Below are positions 24,259 to 29,719 of a stretch of DNA of 32,057 nt, one piece after another. The notes below the pieces were generated by a model, which made no database searches, was not told where the DNA came from, and saw only the letters and a list, made by a program, of their open reading frames with translations. This stretch comes from a virus: positions 1 to 32,057 of the IMG/VR virus record IMGVR_UViG_3300043436_003416. One strand, given 5' to 3'. The number at the start of each line of letters is the position of its first letter. The stretch's first letter is position 1. A program made the translations under genes and the position numbers.

Positions 24259-24297
24259 TTACTCAAATTGCTTGCTTTTGTATCCTTTAAAATACAT
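24259..24297 (-). CDS. Micro-ORF 1 (12 aa)
   Basis: Reads MYFKGYKSKQFE then TAA, with an A/T-rich leader ending CACTAACAATG. It is the upstream copy of the tandem pair, 61 bp from micro-ORF 2. A third, start-less remnant (YLLGYKNK then TAA) lies at 24166-24192. Confidence 0.35.
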   Translation of the reverse strand: MYFKGYKSKQFE

Positions 24298-24314
24298 TGT
24301 TAGTGGAAAATATT

Positions 24315-24479
24315 TTACGATTTTGAGGTTATAGTGGAAAATATTTGCACAACTTCTTCTTCTGTGTAAAATTTTCTTGGTTGTGCTCCAACATATGGTA
24401 TGTCAGTTGTAGTGAACCATCTACCATCTTTATACTTATACCACTTATTTTCTCCTAGCCATTTTAAAAATTCTATCAT
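24315..24479 (-). CDS. Small hypothetical protein (54 aa)
   Basis: I start at 24479 (MIEFLKWLGENKWYKYKDGR), since the longer frame begins inside an inverted repeat and the upstream gene's end. The protein is aromatic-rich (WFTTTDIPYVGAQPRKFYTE) and ends IFSTITSKS. The DNA for its last residues contains AAATATTTTCCACTA, which recurs just after the stop, before micro-ORF 1. Confidence 0.65.
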   Translation of the reverse strand: MIEFLKWLGENKWYKYKDGRWFTTTDIPYVGAQPRKFYTEEEVVQIFSTITSKS

Positions 24480-24511
24480 AATAATGTTGTTTATTTTCAA
24501 CAAAAAGTGTC

Positions 24512-24537
24512 TAATTGTGGAAAATATGCCACAATTA
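24512..24537. repeat. Nine-pair inverted repeat with AAAATATG spacer
   Basis: TAATTGTGG and CCACAATTA (24512-24520 and 24529-24537) are perfect arms around eight bases. It covers the stop of the upstream gene and precedes the 24479 start. The inner half, TGTGGAAAATAT, resembles the AGTGGAAAATATTT at 24302 and 24333. It could be an operator or a weak processing hairpin. Confidence 0.6.
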
Positions 24538-24813
24538 AACATTTGATTTAAATCCCAGTAAATACATTACACATGCTTTGTATATTAACAATTTAGCAAA
24601 CCAATAAGATATAGAACTCGCTCCATACTCGTCTTTACTTGTATAAAGAACATATTTTTTTGAAATATTTACTATATCCCAATCATGCTGAGAATCAGCA
24701 AATTGTATTACAGCGTATCTGTATCTACTTCTAAAATAAAAGTATTTACCCATAAACCATCCTTCAGCTTGTACAGGAGCTATTCCTGAAGGTTTGCGTT
24801 TCCATTTAATCAT
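24535..24813 (-). CDS. Hypothetical aromatic-rich protein (92 aa)
   Basis: Begins MIKWKRKPSGIAPVQAEGWF and has FYFRSRYRYAVIQFA (about 27-41), then a hydrophobic C-terminal helix (KLLIYKACVMYLLGF about 74-88) that could touch a membrane. The start is 2 bp after the stop of the tiny membrane gene 24816-24908. Family not recognised. Confidence 0.7.
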   Translation of the reverse strand: MIKWKRKPSGIAPVQAEGWFMGKYFYFRSRYRYAVIQFADSQHDWDIVNISKKYVLYTSKDEYGASSISYWFAKLLIYKACVMYLLGFKSNV

Positions 24814-24815
24814 AA

Positions 24816-24908
24816 TTAATATTTTTTAGTTTGTTTCCATACATCAATTACACCATAGACTGCTATAACTAATGTAAAAACTATAAATCCTAATACTACA
24901 TATCCCAT
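24816..24908 (-). CDS. Tiny membrane protein (30 aa)
   Basis: A complete 30-codon frame MGYVVLGFIVFTLVIAVYGV then IDVWKQTKKY. One membrane helix fills residues 2-20 and a basic cytoplasmic tail follows. It lies one base after the HNH gene stop and 2 bp before the next ATG, an exact fit. Function unknown; tiny phage membrane proteins often block superinfection or host enzymes. Confidence 0.65.
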   Translation of the reverse strand: MGYVVLGFIVFTLVIAVYGVIDVWKQTKKY

Positions 24909-24909
24909 A

Positions 24910-25299
24910 TTAATTAAGTCTTGAGTTACTTAAATTTAGTTCTTTAGCTTCCAAAGGGTTGGTTTCTATCCAAGAATGACATGTTCTACATACAGACAAC
25001 CACGTACTCATTTTTAAATAGTTATCCCCTGTTCTTCCTTCTTTATGATGTACATCAGTAGATGCACCTGTACAACCAACAAGTTTTGCTTGACAGTTAG
25101 GATTAGCAATTAAAAATATGTTGCGTTTCTTAGAATACTCATCCATTTCCACCTGCCTCTTTTTAGAGACAGGGGAAATAGATTTTGGTTTTTCTATGGA
25201 ATACCAACATTCTTTACAATACTTTTCTTTACCATGTGATTTCCAAATGTGTTTTTCTTTTTCACATTTGGCACATTTTTTAAGTTTTGCCTTAATCAT
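24910..25299 (-). CDS. Zinc-finger HNH nuclease, NinG-like
   Basis: A 129-residue protein. A zinc ribbon is formed by CAKC (Cys9, Cys12) and CKEC (Cys28, Cys31). The nuclease part shows DVHHKEGRTGDNYLKMSTW (82-100), then CRTCHSWIETNP (104-115), giving the histidine pair and second CxxCH. NinG-type proteins help phage recombination by cutting DNA. It overlaps the upstream gene's start region by one base. It is the second HNH protein in the window and is not closely similar to the first. Confidence 0.85.
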   Translation of the reverse strand: MIKAKLKKCAKCEKEKHIWKSHGKEKYCKECWYSIEKPKSISPVSKKRQVEMDEYSKKRNIFLIANPNCQAKLVGCTGASTDVHHKEGRTGDNYLKMSTWLSVCRTCHSWIETNPLEAKELNLSNSRLN

Positions 25300-25814
25300 T
25301 ATGCTAAATTAAAAAAGTTTTCTGGTAAAACCTTGTATTGTACAAGTCTTTTTGCCAAGCTTTCAGAAGTGATTTTCAGGTCTTTTAGAGATAATGGAAT
25401 TTTTACAGATGTATCAACTCCTTTAACATCTATCAGAGCTTTAGCAATTTTTGATTTTGGAAATAATTTAGAAAGAAACCCGTCTATATTAGCATTAGCA
25501 ATTTCAAGTTTATAAGCGTTAATGACTTCTTTTGCATGTGCATGTATAGATTGAATTCTTTTAATGTGATGAGGACGCATTTCCATAATTACCTCATTTG
25601 AATAAGCTTTAAATCCATAAACAGCTTCATTGTAAAGTTTTAATTGAGCTCTATTAAACTCAAACAACTTCTGTTGATAACGTGCGTTACCATTGATTTG
25701 TGTTGATTTAACAACTTCTCTTTTAGGTTCATAATTAAGAAAATGACGTTTTTTGTCATCATAACTAATTAAAATACCTCTAGAGTTTGAATTGATTGAT
25801 TTGTTTGGATTCAT
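25299..25814 (-). CDS. Hypothetical protein (171 aa)
   Basis: Begins MNPNKSINSNSRGILISYDD; basic, helical middle (FNRAQLKLYNEAVYGFKAYS about 53-72; HHIKRIQSIHAHAKEVINAY about 82-101) and a C-terminal part with KVLPENFFNLA at the end. The basic helical part may bind nucleic acid. It is the first gene after a terminator and its stop overlaps the HNH start by one base, so the two share a transcript. Family not recognised. Confidence 0.75.
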   Translation of the reverse strand: MNPNKSINSNSRGILISYDDKKRHFLNYEPKREVVKSTQINGNARYQQKLFEFNRAQLKLYNEAVYGFKAYSNEVIMEMRPHHIKRIQSIHAHAKEVINAYKLEIANANIDGFLSKLFPKSKIAKALIDVKGVDTSVKIPLSLKDLKITSESLAKRLVQYKVLPENFFNLA

Positions 25815-25824
25815 ATATTTGATT

Positions 25825-25860
25825 TAAAAAATAAAGGGCCCAATTAACTTGAGCCCTTTT
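25825..25860 (-). terminator. Terminator after gene 25878-26354
   Basis: AAAGGGC/GCCCTTT arms (25833-25839 and 25853-25859), with an inner CAA/TTG helix beyond one mismatch, are followed in the minus direction by TTTATTTTTT. It isolates gene 25878-26354 from the next gene. Confidence 0.88.
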
Positions 25861-25877
25861 GTTGTGAAAAATAAATA

Positions 25878-26354
25878 TTAGAGATCTAATACACCATCAC
25901 GCTTTCTAGAAATTGTTGAAGTGAGTGCACGTTGTGCAGCTTGTACTTCGCGAATTTCTTCTGCGTTTGTATGGTGAATTACTTCATCTTCAACTTTTGT
26001 GTTTGTTGTAAAATAAGATCTCCTATAAATAGGTTGATCATCATAACGACAAACAACGCCTGTATCACCAGCTATCTTAAGATCACGGTCTGGGTTGTCC
26101 ATCGTAAATGGAACTAAAGATTCAATAATTACAATTTTACCAGAAATTTCCTGATTTGCTTTGTAATTAAGACCTTGTAAGTCTTCAATTTTACCTTTAA
26201 TAAAACTTGATCTTTTAGATGTTTTGAGCCAGCCTGTATCACTAATTACAGGTGCCACTTGTTCTACACGAACATATCCATATTCTGGATTGTTTTTGAA
26301 AACGCCTATTACATTATCGTTTTCATCTGCTTTTACTACTACTTTTGAGTACAT
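25878..26354 (-). CDS. Hypothetical protein on its own transcript (158 aa)
   Basis: Begins MYSKVVVKADENDNVIGVFK; a beta-rich N-terminal part (GYVRVEQVAPVI, GWLKTSKRSSFIKG about 42-55) is followed by IVIIESLVPFTMDNPDRDLK (about 74-93) and GVVCRYDDQPIYRRSYF, and a basic helical end with ALTSTISRKRDG. Terminators on both sides make it a monocistronic unit, often a sign of high expression. I have seen similar proteins in Bacteroidota phages but cannot assign a function. Confidence 0.78.
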   Translation of the reverse strand: MYSKVVVKADENDNVIGVFKNNPEYGYVRVEQVAPVISDTGWLKTSKRSSFIKGKIEDLQGLNYKANQEISGKIVIIESLVPFTMDNPDRDLKIAGDTGVVCRYDDQPIYRRSYFTTNTKVEDEVIHHTNAEEIREVQAAQRALTSTISRKRDGVLDL

Positions 26355-26373
26355 TTAAGTCTAAATTTGAGTT

Positions 26374-26404
26374 AAAATAAAAAAGCCCCTGAACTGTCAG
26401 GGGC
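26374..26404 (-). terminator. Terminator after gene 26429-26683
   Basis: A perfect eight-pair hairpin GCCCCTGA/TCAGGGGC (26385-26392 and 26397-26404) with a four-base loop, followed in the minus direction by TTTTTTATTTT. It is among the strongest terminators here. Confidence 0.93.
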
Positions 26405-26428
26405 GTGTCTAAAAAATATGTAGAAATA

Positions 26429-26683
26429 TTAATCTTCTACATTAAAATCTGCGTCTAAGAAGTTTATTTTATCATCATCCTTCACATCTGGTAATTCTAT
26501 TGGTTGTATTAGATCAATCTCATCTTCTGGAGATTGTTTAGATAATACTGACCCAAACCAAGGATTTTCTTGCACTTCTCCATAGTTATAGGCAATTAGA
26601 TACTCAAGCTCTTCGTCAGTCATTTCTACGAATTGCTCAGTACTAATTTCTATAACTTTACCGTTTGGTAATTGATACAACAT
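26429..26683 (-). CDS. Acidic hypothetical protein (84 aa)
   Basis: Begins MLYQLPNGKVIEISTEQFVE with EMTDEELEYLIAYNYGE (about 19-35) and ENPWFGSVL, and a very acidic tail. Small acidic proteins with an LPNGKVIEIS opening are, to my memory, common in Bacteroidota phages. It is followed by a strong terminator and preceded by an inverted repeat (26694-26723) that could control it. Function unknown. Confidence 0.75.
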   Translation of the reverse strand: MLYQLPNGKVIEISTEQFVEMTDEELEYLIAYNYGEVQENPWFGSVLSKQSPEDEIDLIQPIELPDVKDDDKINFLDADFNVED

Positions 26684-26693
26684 TTATATTCGT

Positions 26694-26723
26694 TTATACA
26701 TAAAAATACTAATATATGTATAA
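26694..26723. repeat. Nine-base inverted repeat upstream of gene 26429-26683
   Basis: TTATACATA (26694-26702) and TATGTATAA (26715-26723) are perfect arms 12 bases apart, within the 78 bp gap before the ATG at 26683. The position and AT-rich spacer fit an operator or a promoter region for this separately terminated gene. Confidence 0.55.
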
Positions 26724-26761
26724 TAAACATTAGTTATATCTAATAAGTACGGATAATAAAG

Positions 26762-26947
26762 CTATAAATTACTTTTTTTAGTTTTTGGACGTGATGATTC
26801 ATGCATTTTTTTCTTCCAATAAGCATTTGTTTTATTAATATGCTCTTGTTTTTCTGCAAGTTTTTCACCACATTCATACAACATATCTTTCACCGCTTTT
26901 AGCTCTGCTTCTAGTAAAGCTATTTTTTTCTTTCCAAATAAATCCAT
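26762..26947 (-). CDS. Small coiled-coil protein (61 aa)
   Basis: After MDLFGKKK a continuous heptad pattern (IALLEAELKAVKDMLYECGE) continues to about residue 47, then a Lys-rich end. It should form a short dimeric coiled coil with a basic tail. The start is 2 bp after the upstream stop. No family recognised. Confidence 0.65.
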   Translation of the reverse strand: MDLFGKKKIALLEAELKAVKDMLYECGEKLAEKQEHINKTNAYWKKKMHESSRPKTKKSNL

Positions 26948-26949
26948 AA

Positions 26950-27495
26950 TTAATCTTTAATTGAATCATATAAACCTGAAAATCTTCCACCTGGTGTTGT
27001 TTGTTTTATACCAAGATCTTTGAAGTTAATATTACCTGTTTTTAAACTACCATCTTTTTCAATAGAAACGTTTGTTCTTTCAATTTCAAAAATTTTACAC
27101 TCTTTAACATTTTCAGATTCAATATTAATAATAATAACTTCTGAGTTAATAGGTATATTATCAATATCAACTTTAGATTTAGGTTTTACATCTGATACTC
27201 TCATCCAAGCTTCAGCAGACCACGCAACACCAATAATTATAAATTCTTCTTTAACATCTTTTACAGCATCTTTTAAAAGAGAATCTATAAAAAAGTCTTT
27301 ACCATCATCTGATTTTAATAAATCACTTGGTATTGGTATATGTACAATTGCAGGTCTTTCATCATAATCTTCAGCATCTTTCTTAAATTCACAAAATAAT
27401 GCTACATGTGCAAAAAGATCACCTGCTTCTTTAAAATACTTTTGAATGTTATCAATATAAGCATCTTTTAATTCAATAAACTGTTCTTCAGTCAT
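26950..27495 (-). CDS. Hypothetical protein (181 aa)
   Basis: Begins MTEEQFIELKDAYIDNIQKY. The middle has AIVHIPIPSDLLKSDDGKDF (about 49-68) and EEFIIIGVAWSAEAWM (about 83-98), an alpha/beta look; the C-terminal part is beta-rich (SEVIIINIESENVKECKIFE) and ends GGRFSGLYDSIKD. The arrangement recalls proteins of unknown function found in many phages. It lies 10 bp from the upstream gene. Confidence 0.75.
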   Translation of the reverse strand: MTEEQFIELKDAYIDNIQKYFKEAGDLFAHVALFCEFKKDAEDYDERPAIVHIPIPSDLLKSDDGKDFFIDSLLKDAVKDVKEEFIIIGVAWSAEAWMRVSDVKPKSKVDIDNIPINSEVIIINIESENVKECKIFEIERTNVSIEKDGSLKTGNINFKDLGIKQTTPGGRFSGLYDSIKD

Positions 27496-27505
27496 ATAAT
27501 AAATT

Positions 27506-28039
27506 TTAATCCCACCAAGTTTCTATATACTCGTTGAGAAGTTTAAATAAAAGTTGTTTAGCTCTTTTGTGGTTTTCCCATGACATATGCATAGCAATGT
27601 ATGACTTGTCTTCTTTTCTTAACATCACTCTATTTATTTTTAGCACTTTTTTATAAACAAGAGGATATTTTTTAAAGTAGTCATTATAGTTTTCTGATAA
27701 TTCTTCTATACGAAGTTGTTTATGATCTGGCATATCTGGCACATCATCAAAATGAAATACAGATTCTTGATAATCCATATGTTCCATATGATAAAATTCA
27801 TCTTTTACTTTCTGTATAAGACGAACACATGTCATCATTCTTTCTGCATCTCTATGAGCATCTAAATGACGACTTTTTTCTTTAATGTATTTAGCTTGTT
27901 TTATAAGCTTTTTTTCTAGTATGATCCATATATAATAATCATCCCAGTCTTTGTCTTTCCAGATAGTTTTAAACCAATAAATTAGATTTTTTACACTTTC
28001 AATAAATGTTTTAATAGAGTATTTGATGTCTTTATACAT
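27506..28039 (-). CDS. Hypothetical helical protein, common phage type (177 aa)
   Basis: A helical protein with DWDDYYIWIILEKKLIKQAK (about 31-50), DAERMMTCVRLIQKVKDEFY (about 64-83) and the end LLFKLLNEYIETWWD. The pattern 'kL..qa..i......r.m..ci.Li.k...ef......WWD' is one I associate with widely distributed phage proteins of unknown function. It is the first gene downstream of the tmRNA terminator. Leader: AATAATTAGTTATG, a relative of the recurring junction. Confidence 0.78.
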   Translation of the reverse strand: MYKDIKYSIKTFIESVKNLIYWFKTIWKDKDWDDYYIWIILEKKLIKQAKYIKEKSRHLDAHRDAERMMTCVRLIQKVKDEFYHMEHMDYQESVFHFDDVPDMPDHKQLRIEELSENYNDYFKKYPLVYKKVLKINRVMLRKEDKSYIAMHMSWENHKRAKQLLFKLLNEYIETWWD

Positions 28040-28050
28040 AACTAATTATT

Positions 28051-28085
28051 TTAAAAATAAAATCCCAGTGTAGAAACACCAGGAT
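28051..28085 (-). terminator. Terminator of the tmRNA transcript
   Basis: A ten-pair hairpin (arms 28062-28071 and 28076-28085, loop TTCT in the minus RNA) includes two G-U pairs that exist only in the minus-strand RNA and is followed by TTTTATTTTT. It lies 28 bp beyond the tmRNA 3' end. Confidence 0.88.
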
Positions 28086-28112
28086 GTTGCTAACCTATGA
28101 AAAACACCTTAG

Positions 28113-28505
28113 TGGACCTGAGGGGAGTCGAACCCCTGTCCAAACAAATTACCAATAACACCATTCTTACATGCTTAGTCAATCTATAGCTTGACAACTA
28201 TGTACTAAAAGTCAAGGTTTAACTTTACTTTTTGCACCGTATGGGTAAATAGCCCAGTTGCTCCACCACTTGATTTTATGACTATCAAGAAAACTATTAC
28301 TATTTTCTGTTGCTAAGCATAGATGCTCCCTTAACTTAAGCTAATTCAAGCTCAGAACCTTCAAGCTCTGCTACGAGAGACTCAAAAGTGTAGTTAGAAA
28401 GTTCAACTGTTGTGTTGTCCTTTGTGATTAACCAATTGGTTTGAGTATTGGCTACCTCTTGCATGTGATGCTACCTGTTCTTTGCTGTCAAATCCAGGCA
28501 GGCCC
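28113..28505 (-). ncRNA. ssrA: Transfer-messenger RNA (tmRNA)
   Basis: A 393-nt tmRNA that would rescue stalled ribosomes. The tRNA-like part is complete: acceptor GGGCCTG at the 5' end pairs with CAGGTCC at the 3' end, with the G3-U70 pair that specifies alanine; T arm AGGGG-TTCGACT-CCCCT; D-region CTGGATTTGACAG near the 5' end. The stretch GACTAAGCATGTA upstream of the T arm is identical to that of Escherichia coli tmRNA. The resume codon GCA (28371-28369) follows CGTA and opens the tag AELEGSELELA, ended by TAA (28338-28336). CCA is not encoded (ACT follows), so it must be added. The tag does not end in the usual ALAA. The gene lies 5 bp after a tRNA-like gene and ends before a terminator. 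Confidence 0.96.
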
Positions 28506-28510
28506 ATTAG

Positions 28511-28579
28511 TAGTCAGGATAGGAATCGAACCTACTATCTCCCTTTTGATCAGTTGCGTCTCCAATACGCCACCTAACT
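28511..28579 (-). tRNA. tRNA-like gene with abnormal anticodon arm
   Basis: Acceptor AGTTAGG/CCTGACT pairs fully (one G-U), D arm GCGT-ATTGGAG-ACGC is perfect, and T arm GTAGG-TTCGATT-CCTAT is canonical with one G-U. Between the D and T stems only 20 bases remain (22-23 are needed) and they do not form a five-pair stem with a seven-base loop, so no anticodon can be assigned. Discriminator A; CCA not encoded. Only five bases separate it from the tmRNA, so it may be a decayed tRNA kept as a processing signal. Confidence 0.6.
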
Positions 28580-28581
28580 AC

Positions 28582-28679
28582 ATTGTTAACACTAATCCCC
28601 TTCATTTTTTGATCAACTTACTAACCAAAACTCTTTTTAATTTGTTTTGAATTGATTTAAAATAATTAGTGCTAACAAT
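28582..28679 (-). ncRNA. Nested long hairpin in the leader of the tRNA-like/tmRNA transcript
   Basis: Three nested helices: 15 pairs (28582-28596 with 28665-28679; one pair, 28589/28672, is G-U only in minus-strand RNA), five pairs (28612-28616 with 28652-28656) and six pairs (28626-28631 with 28644-28649). It begins 2 bp upstream of the tRNA-like 5' end. No known RNA class recognised; it may be a leader structure, a riboregulator or an independent small RNA. Confidence 0.55.
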
Positions 28680-28694
28680 AATTTAAATGATTTT

Positions 28695-28835
28695 TTATCC
28701 TAACATTTCTTTTCTATAAGCAATAGCTTCTTTACGTTTAGAAAAGAATTTAGAATAGCGTTTACCATTTCTTTGATAACGCACTCTGTAAGAGCTACCT
28801 TCTTTGGTAACATTACGCATTACATACTGATACAT
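28695..28835 (-). CDS. Small AP2-like/arm-type DNA-binding protein (46 aa)
   Basis: I start at 28835 (MYQYVMRNVTKEGSSYRVRY). The pattern YRVRYQRNGKRYSKFFS then KEAIAYRKEMLG is that of a three-strand sheet plus helix as in AP2 or integrase arm-binding domains, rich in Lys and Arg. It is a DNA binder in all likelihood. It stands inside the RNA island between the nested hairpin and the unassigned RNA region, so a link with RNA or homing elements is possible. Confidence 0.68.
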   Translation of the reverse strand: MYQYVMRNVTKEGSSYRVRYQRNGKRYSKFFSKRKEAIAYRKEMLG

Positions 28836-28880
28836 AAAAATTGATTTTAGAATCCAAATATAAGCGAAATGAAACAAAAA

Positions 28881-29138
28881 ACAAAATGTCTATGCTGAGG
28901 ACTTTAGTTCTAAGTCATCATCGTTAGAACCCATAATTACTAAGTCTTCACGCTTTCCCAGGCCTTATGTGTCATGCGGGGCATTACTAACTTTTCATAG
29001 TACTTCTGTTGAATCCAGGTTAATACGCTAAAGGCTCTCAACATCAGACAATAGCAAAGAAGGCCTATTCCACTTATAACAGCTCAAATAATCGTTATAT
29101 AACATTATTTGGATGCTATATTGGGGCCTTCTAATAAT
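28881..29138 (-). ncRNA. Unassigned structured non-coding region 2
   Basis: A 258-bp gap without a gene on the minus strand, rich in helices: an eight-pair outer stem AGAAGGCC/GGCCTTCT (29058-29065 with 29125-29132) enclosing an eight-pair hairpin (29085-29092 with 29104-29111); a six-pair TGTTGA/TCAACA (29007-29012 with 29038-29043); and a seven-pair GTTCTAA/TTAGAAC (28907-28913 with 28924-28930). It is more GC-rich than most gaps here. A T-rich run lies near 28881. Ends are uncertain. Confidence 0.55.
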
Positions 29139-29417
29139 TTATTTTAGTATAACTGTTATATGACTACTATAGCCACCGCGAGAGATTCTAGATATAACAC
29201 CTTTGTTTACAAGAGATTTTAATATTCTCTTAATTGTGGAGTGGTCAACGCCACATTCTGCAGCCATTTTATCTACACCTACGTACAATTCATCTGTTTT
29301 ATTATTAGCATATGTACATAGATATGAATAGATAGCTTTTTCTCTTAATGTAATATCAGGATCTCTCATTACATTATTAGAAATCATTCCAAAACCACCT
29401 TTTGTACGTATGCTCAT
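29139..29417 (-). CDS. Winged helix-turn-helix DNA-binding protein (92 aa)
   Basis: I start at 29417 (MSIRTKGGFGMISNNVMRD). The motif LREKAIYSYLCTYAN (about 24-38) and the recognition unit VDKMAAECGVDHSTIKRIL (about 48-66), then LVNKGVISRISR, are those of HTH_36-type winged helices found in replication initiators and regulators. It ends in a beta wing. It sits between the two structured non-coding regions and follows a terminator, so it probably has its own promoter in 29418-29434 or is made from the RNA region. It may regulate the RNA island. Confidence 0.8.
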   Translation of the reverse strand: MSIRTKGGFGMISNNVMRDPDITLREKAIYSYLCTYANNKTDELYVGVDKMAAECGVDHSTIKRILKSLVNKGVISRISRGGYSSHITVILK

Positions 29418-29434
29418 AATAAAATTGTACGTGT

Positions 29435-29464
29435 AATAAAAAACCAAGGCTTAACGGACCTTGG
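29435..29464 (-). terminator. Terminator ending structured RNA region 1
   Basis: A perfect six-pair hairpin CCAAGG/CCTTGG (29444-29449 and 29459-29464) with a nine-base loop is followed in the minus direction by TTTTTTATT. It closes the non-coding transcript that begins after the ParB-like gene. Confidence 0.85.
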
Positions 29465-29719
29465 AAAGACCAGTAACTATTTCATGACATCGTCTTAATT
29501 GACACATCTAGAGTAGTATCGAGCCCAGTCAGAGACATTTTGTTATGTTTTATTATAACTTCTGTCCACCGAGTGTCATATTATACACCATTATGATAGC
29601 ATCTACTACCAGCTGAATAGAATCTCGTCTATTACAAATCTCATGGTTGATCAATCCTAAGTCCAAATCGCTTAGGGTAAGAGCGTACCCCAGTGCTAAC
29701 CTACGCTAGCCTCAGCATC
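29435..29719 (-). ncRNA. Unassigned structured non-coding region 1
   Basis: A 285-bp minus-strand region with no gene between the ParB-like stop and a terminator. Visible helices (minus RNA): six pairs at 29656-29661/29671-29676; GGGTA/TACCC partly overlapping it; six pairs at 29616-29621/29628-29633; and a compound helix 29533-29537/29563-29567 enclosing 29542-29546/29555-29559, again with a G-U pair only in the minus strand. This density plus a terminator supports a discrete RNA. I could not match it to RNase P, 6S RNA or a group I intron core. Confidence 0.6.

Larger units (their letters stand above)
24166..24297 (-). repeat. Three tandem diverged repeats of about 61, 45 and 30 bp
   Basis: On the minus strand the unit reads GG(A/T)TA(C/T)AAAA..., then CAA(T/A)TTGAGTAATATAATAC, and copies start near 24297, 24236 and 24192. 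The two complete copies each carry a 12-codon frame; the third lacks an ATG. The block fills the 152 bp between genes 24315-24479 and 23950-24162. It also contains TACC/GGTA hairpins and TATAAT-like boxes, so it may be a promoter array as well. Confidence 0.7.

Noticed and set aside
29006-29019. CCTGGATTCAACAG on the minus strand, like the CTGGATTTGACAG of the tmRNA
   Set aside because: No acceptor, T arm or tag frame lies around it, so a second tmRNA cannot be supported; chance or a short shared motif is likelier.
29435-29719. RNase P RNA or a group I intron
   Set aside because: The conserved GAAAGTCC and ACAGAAACCC-type cores of RNase P and the group I P7/G-site pattern are absent; only an ACAGAA hexamer matches.
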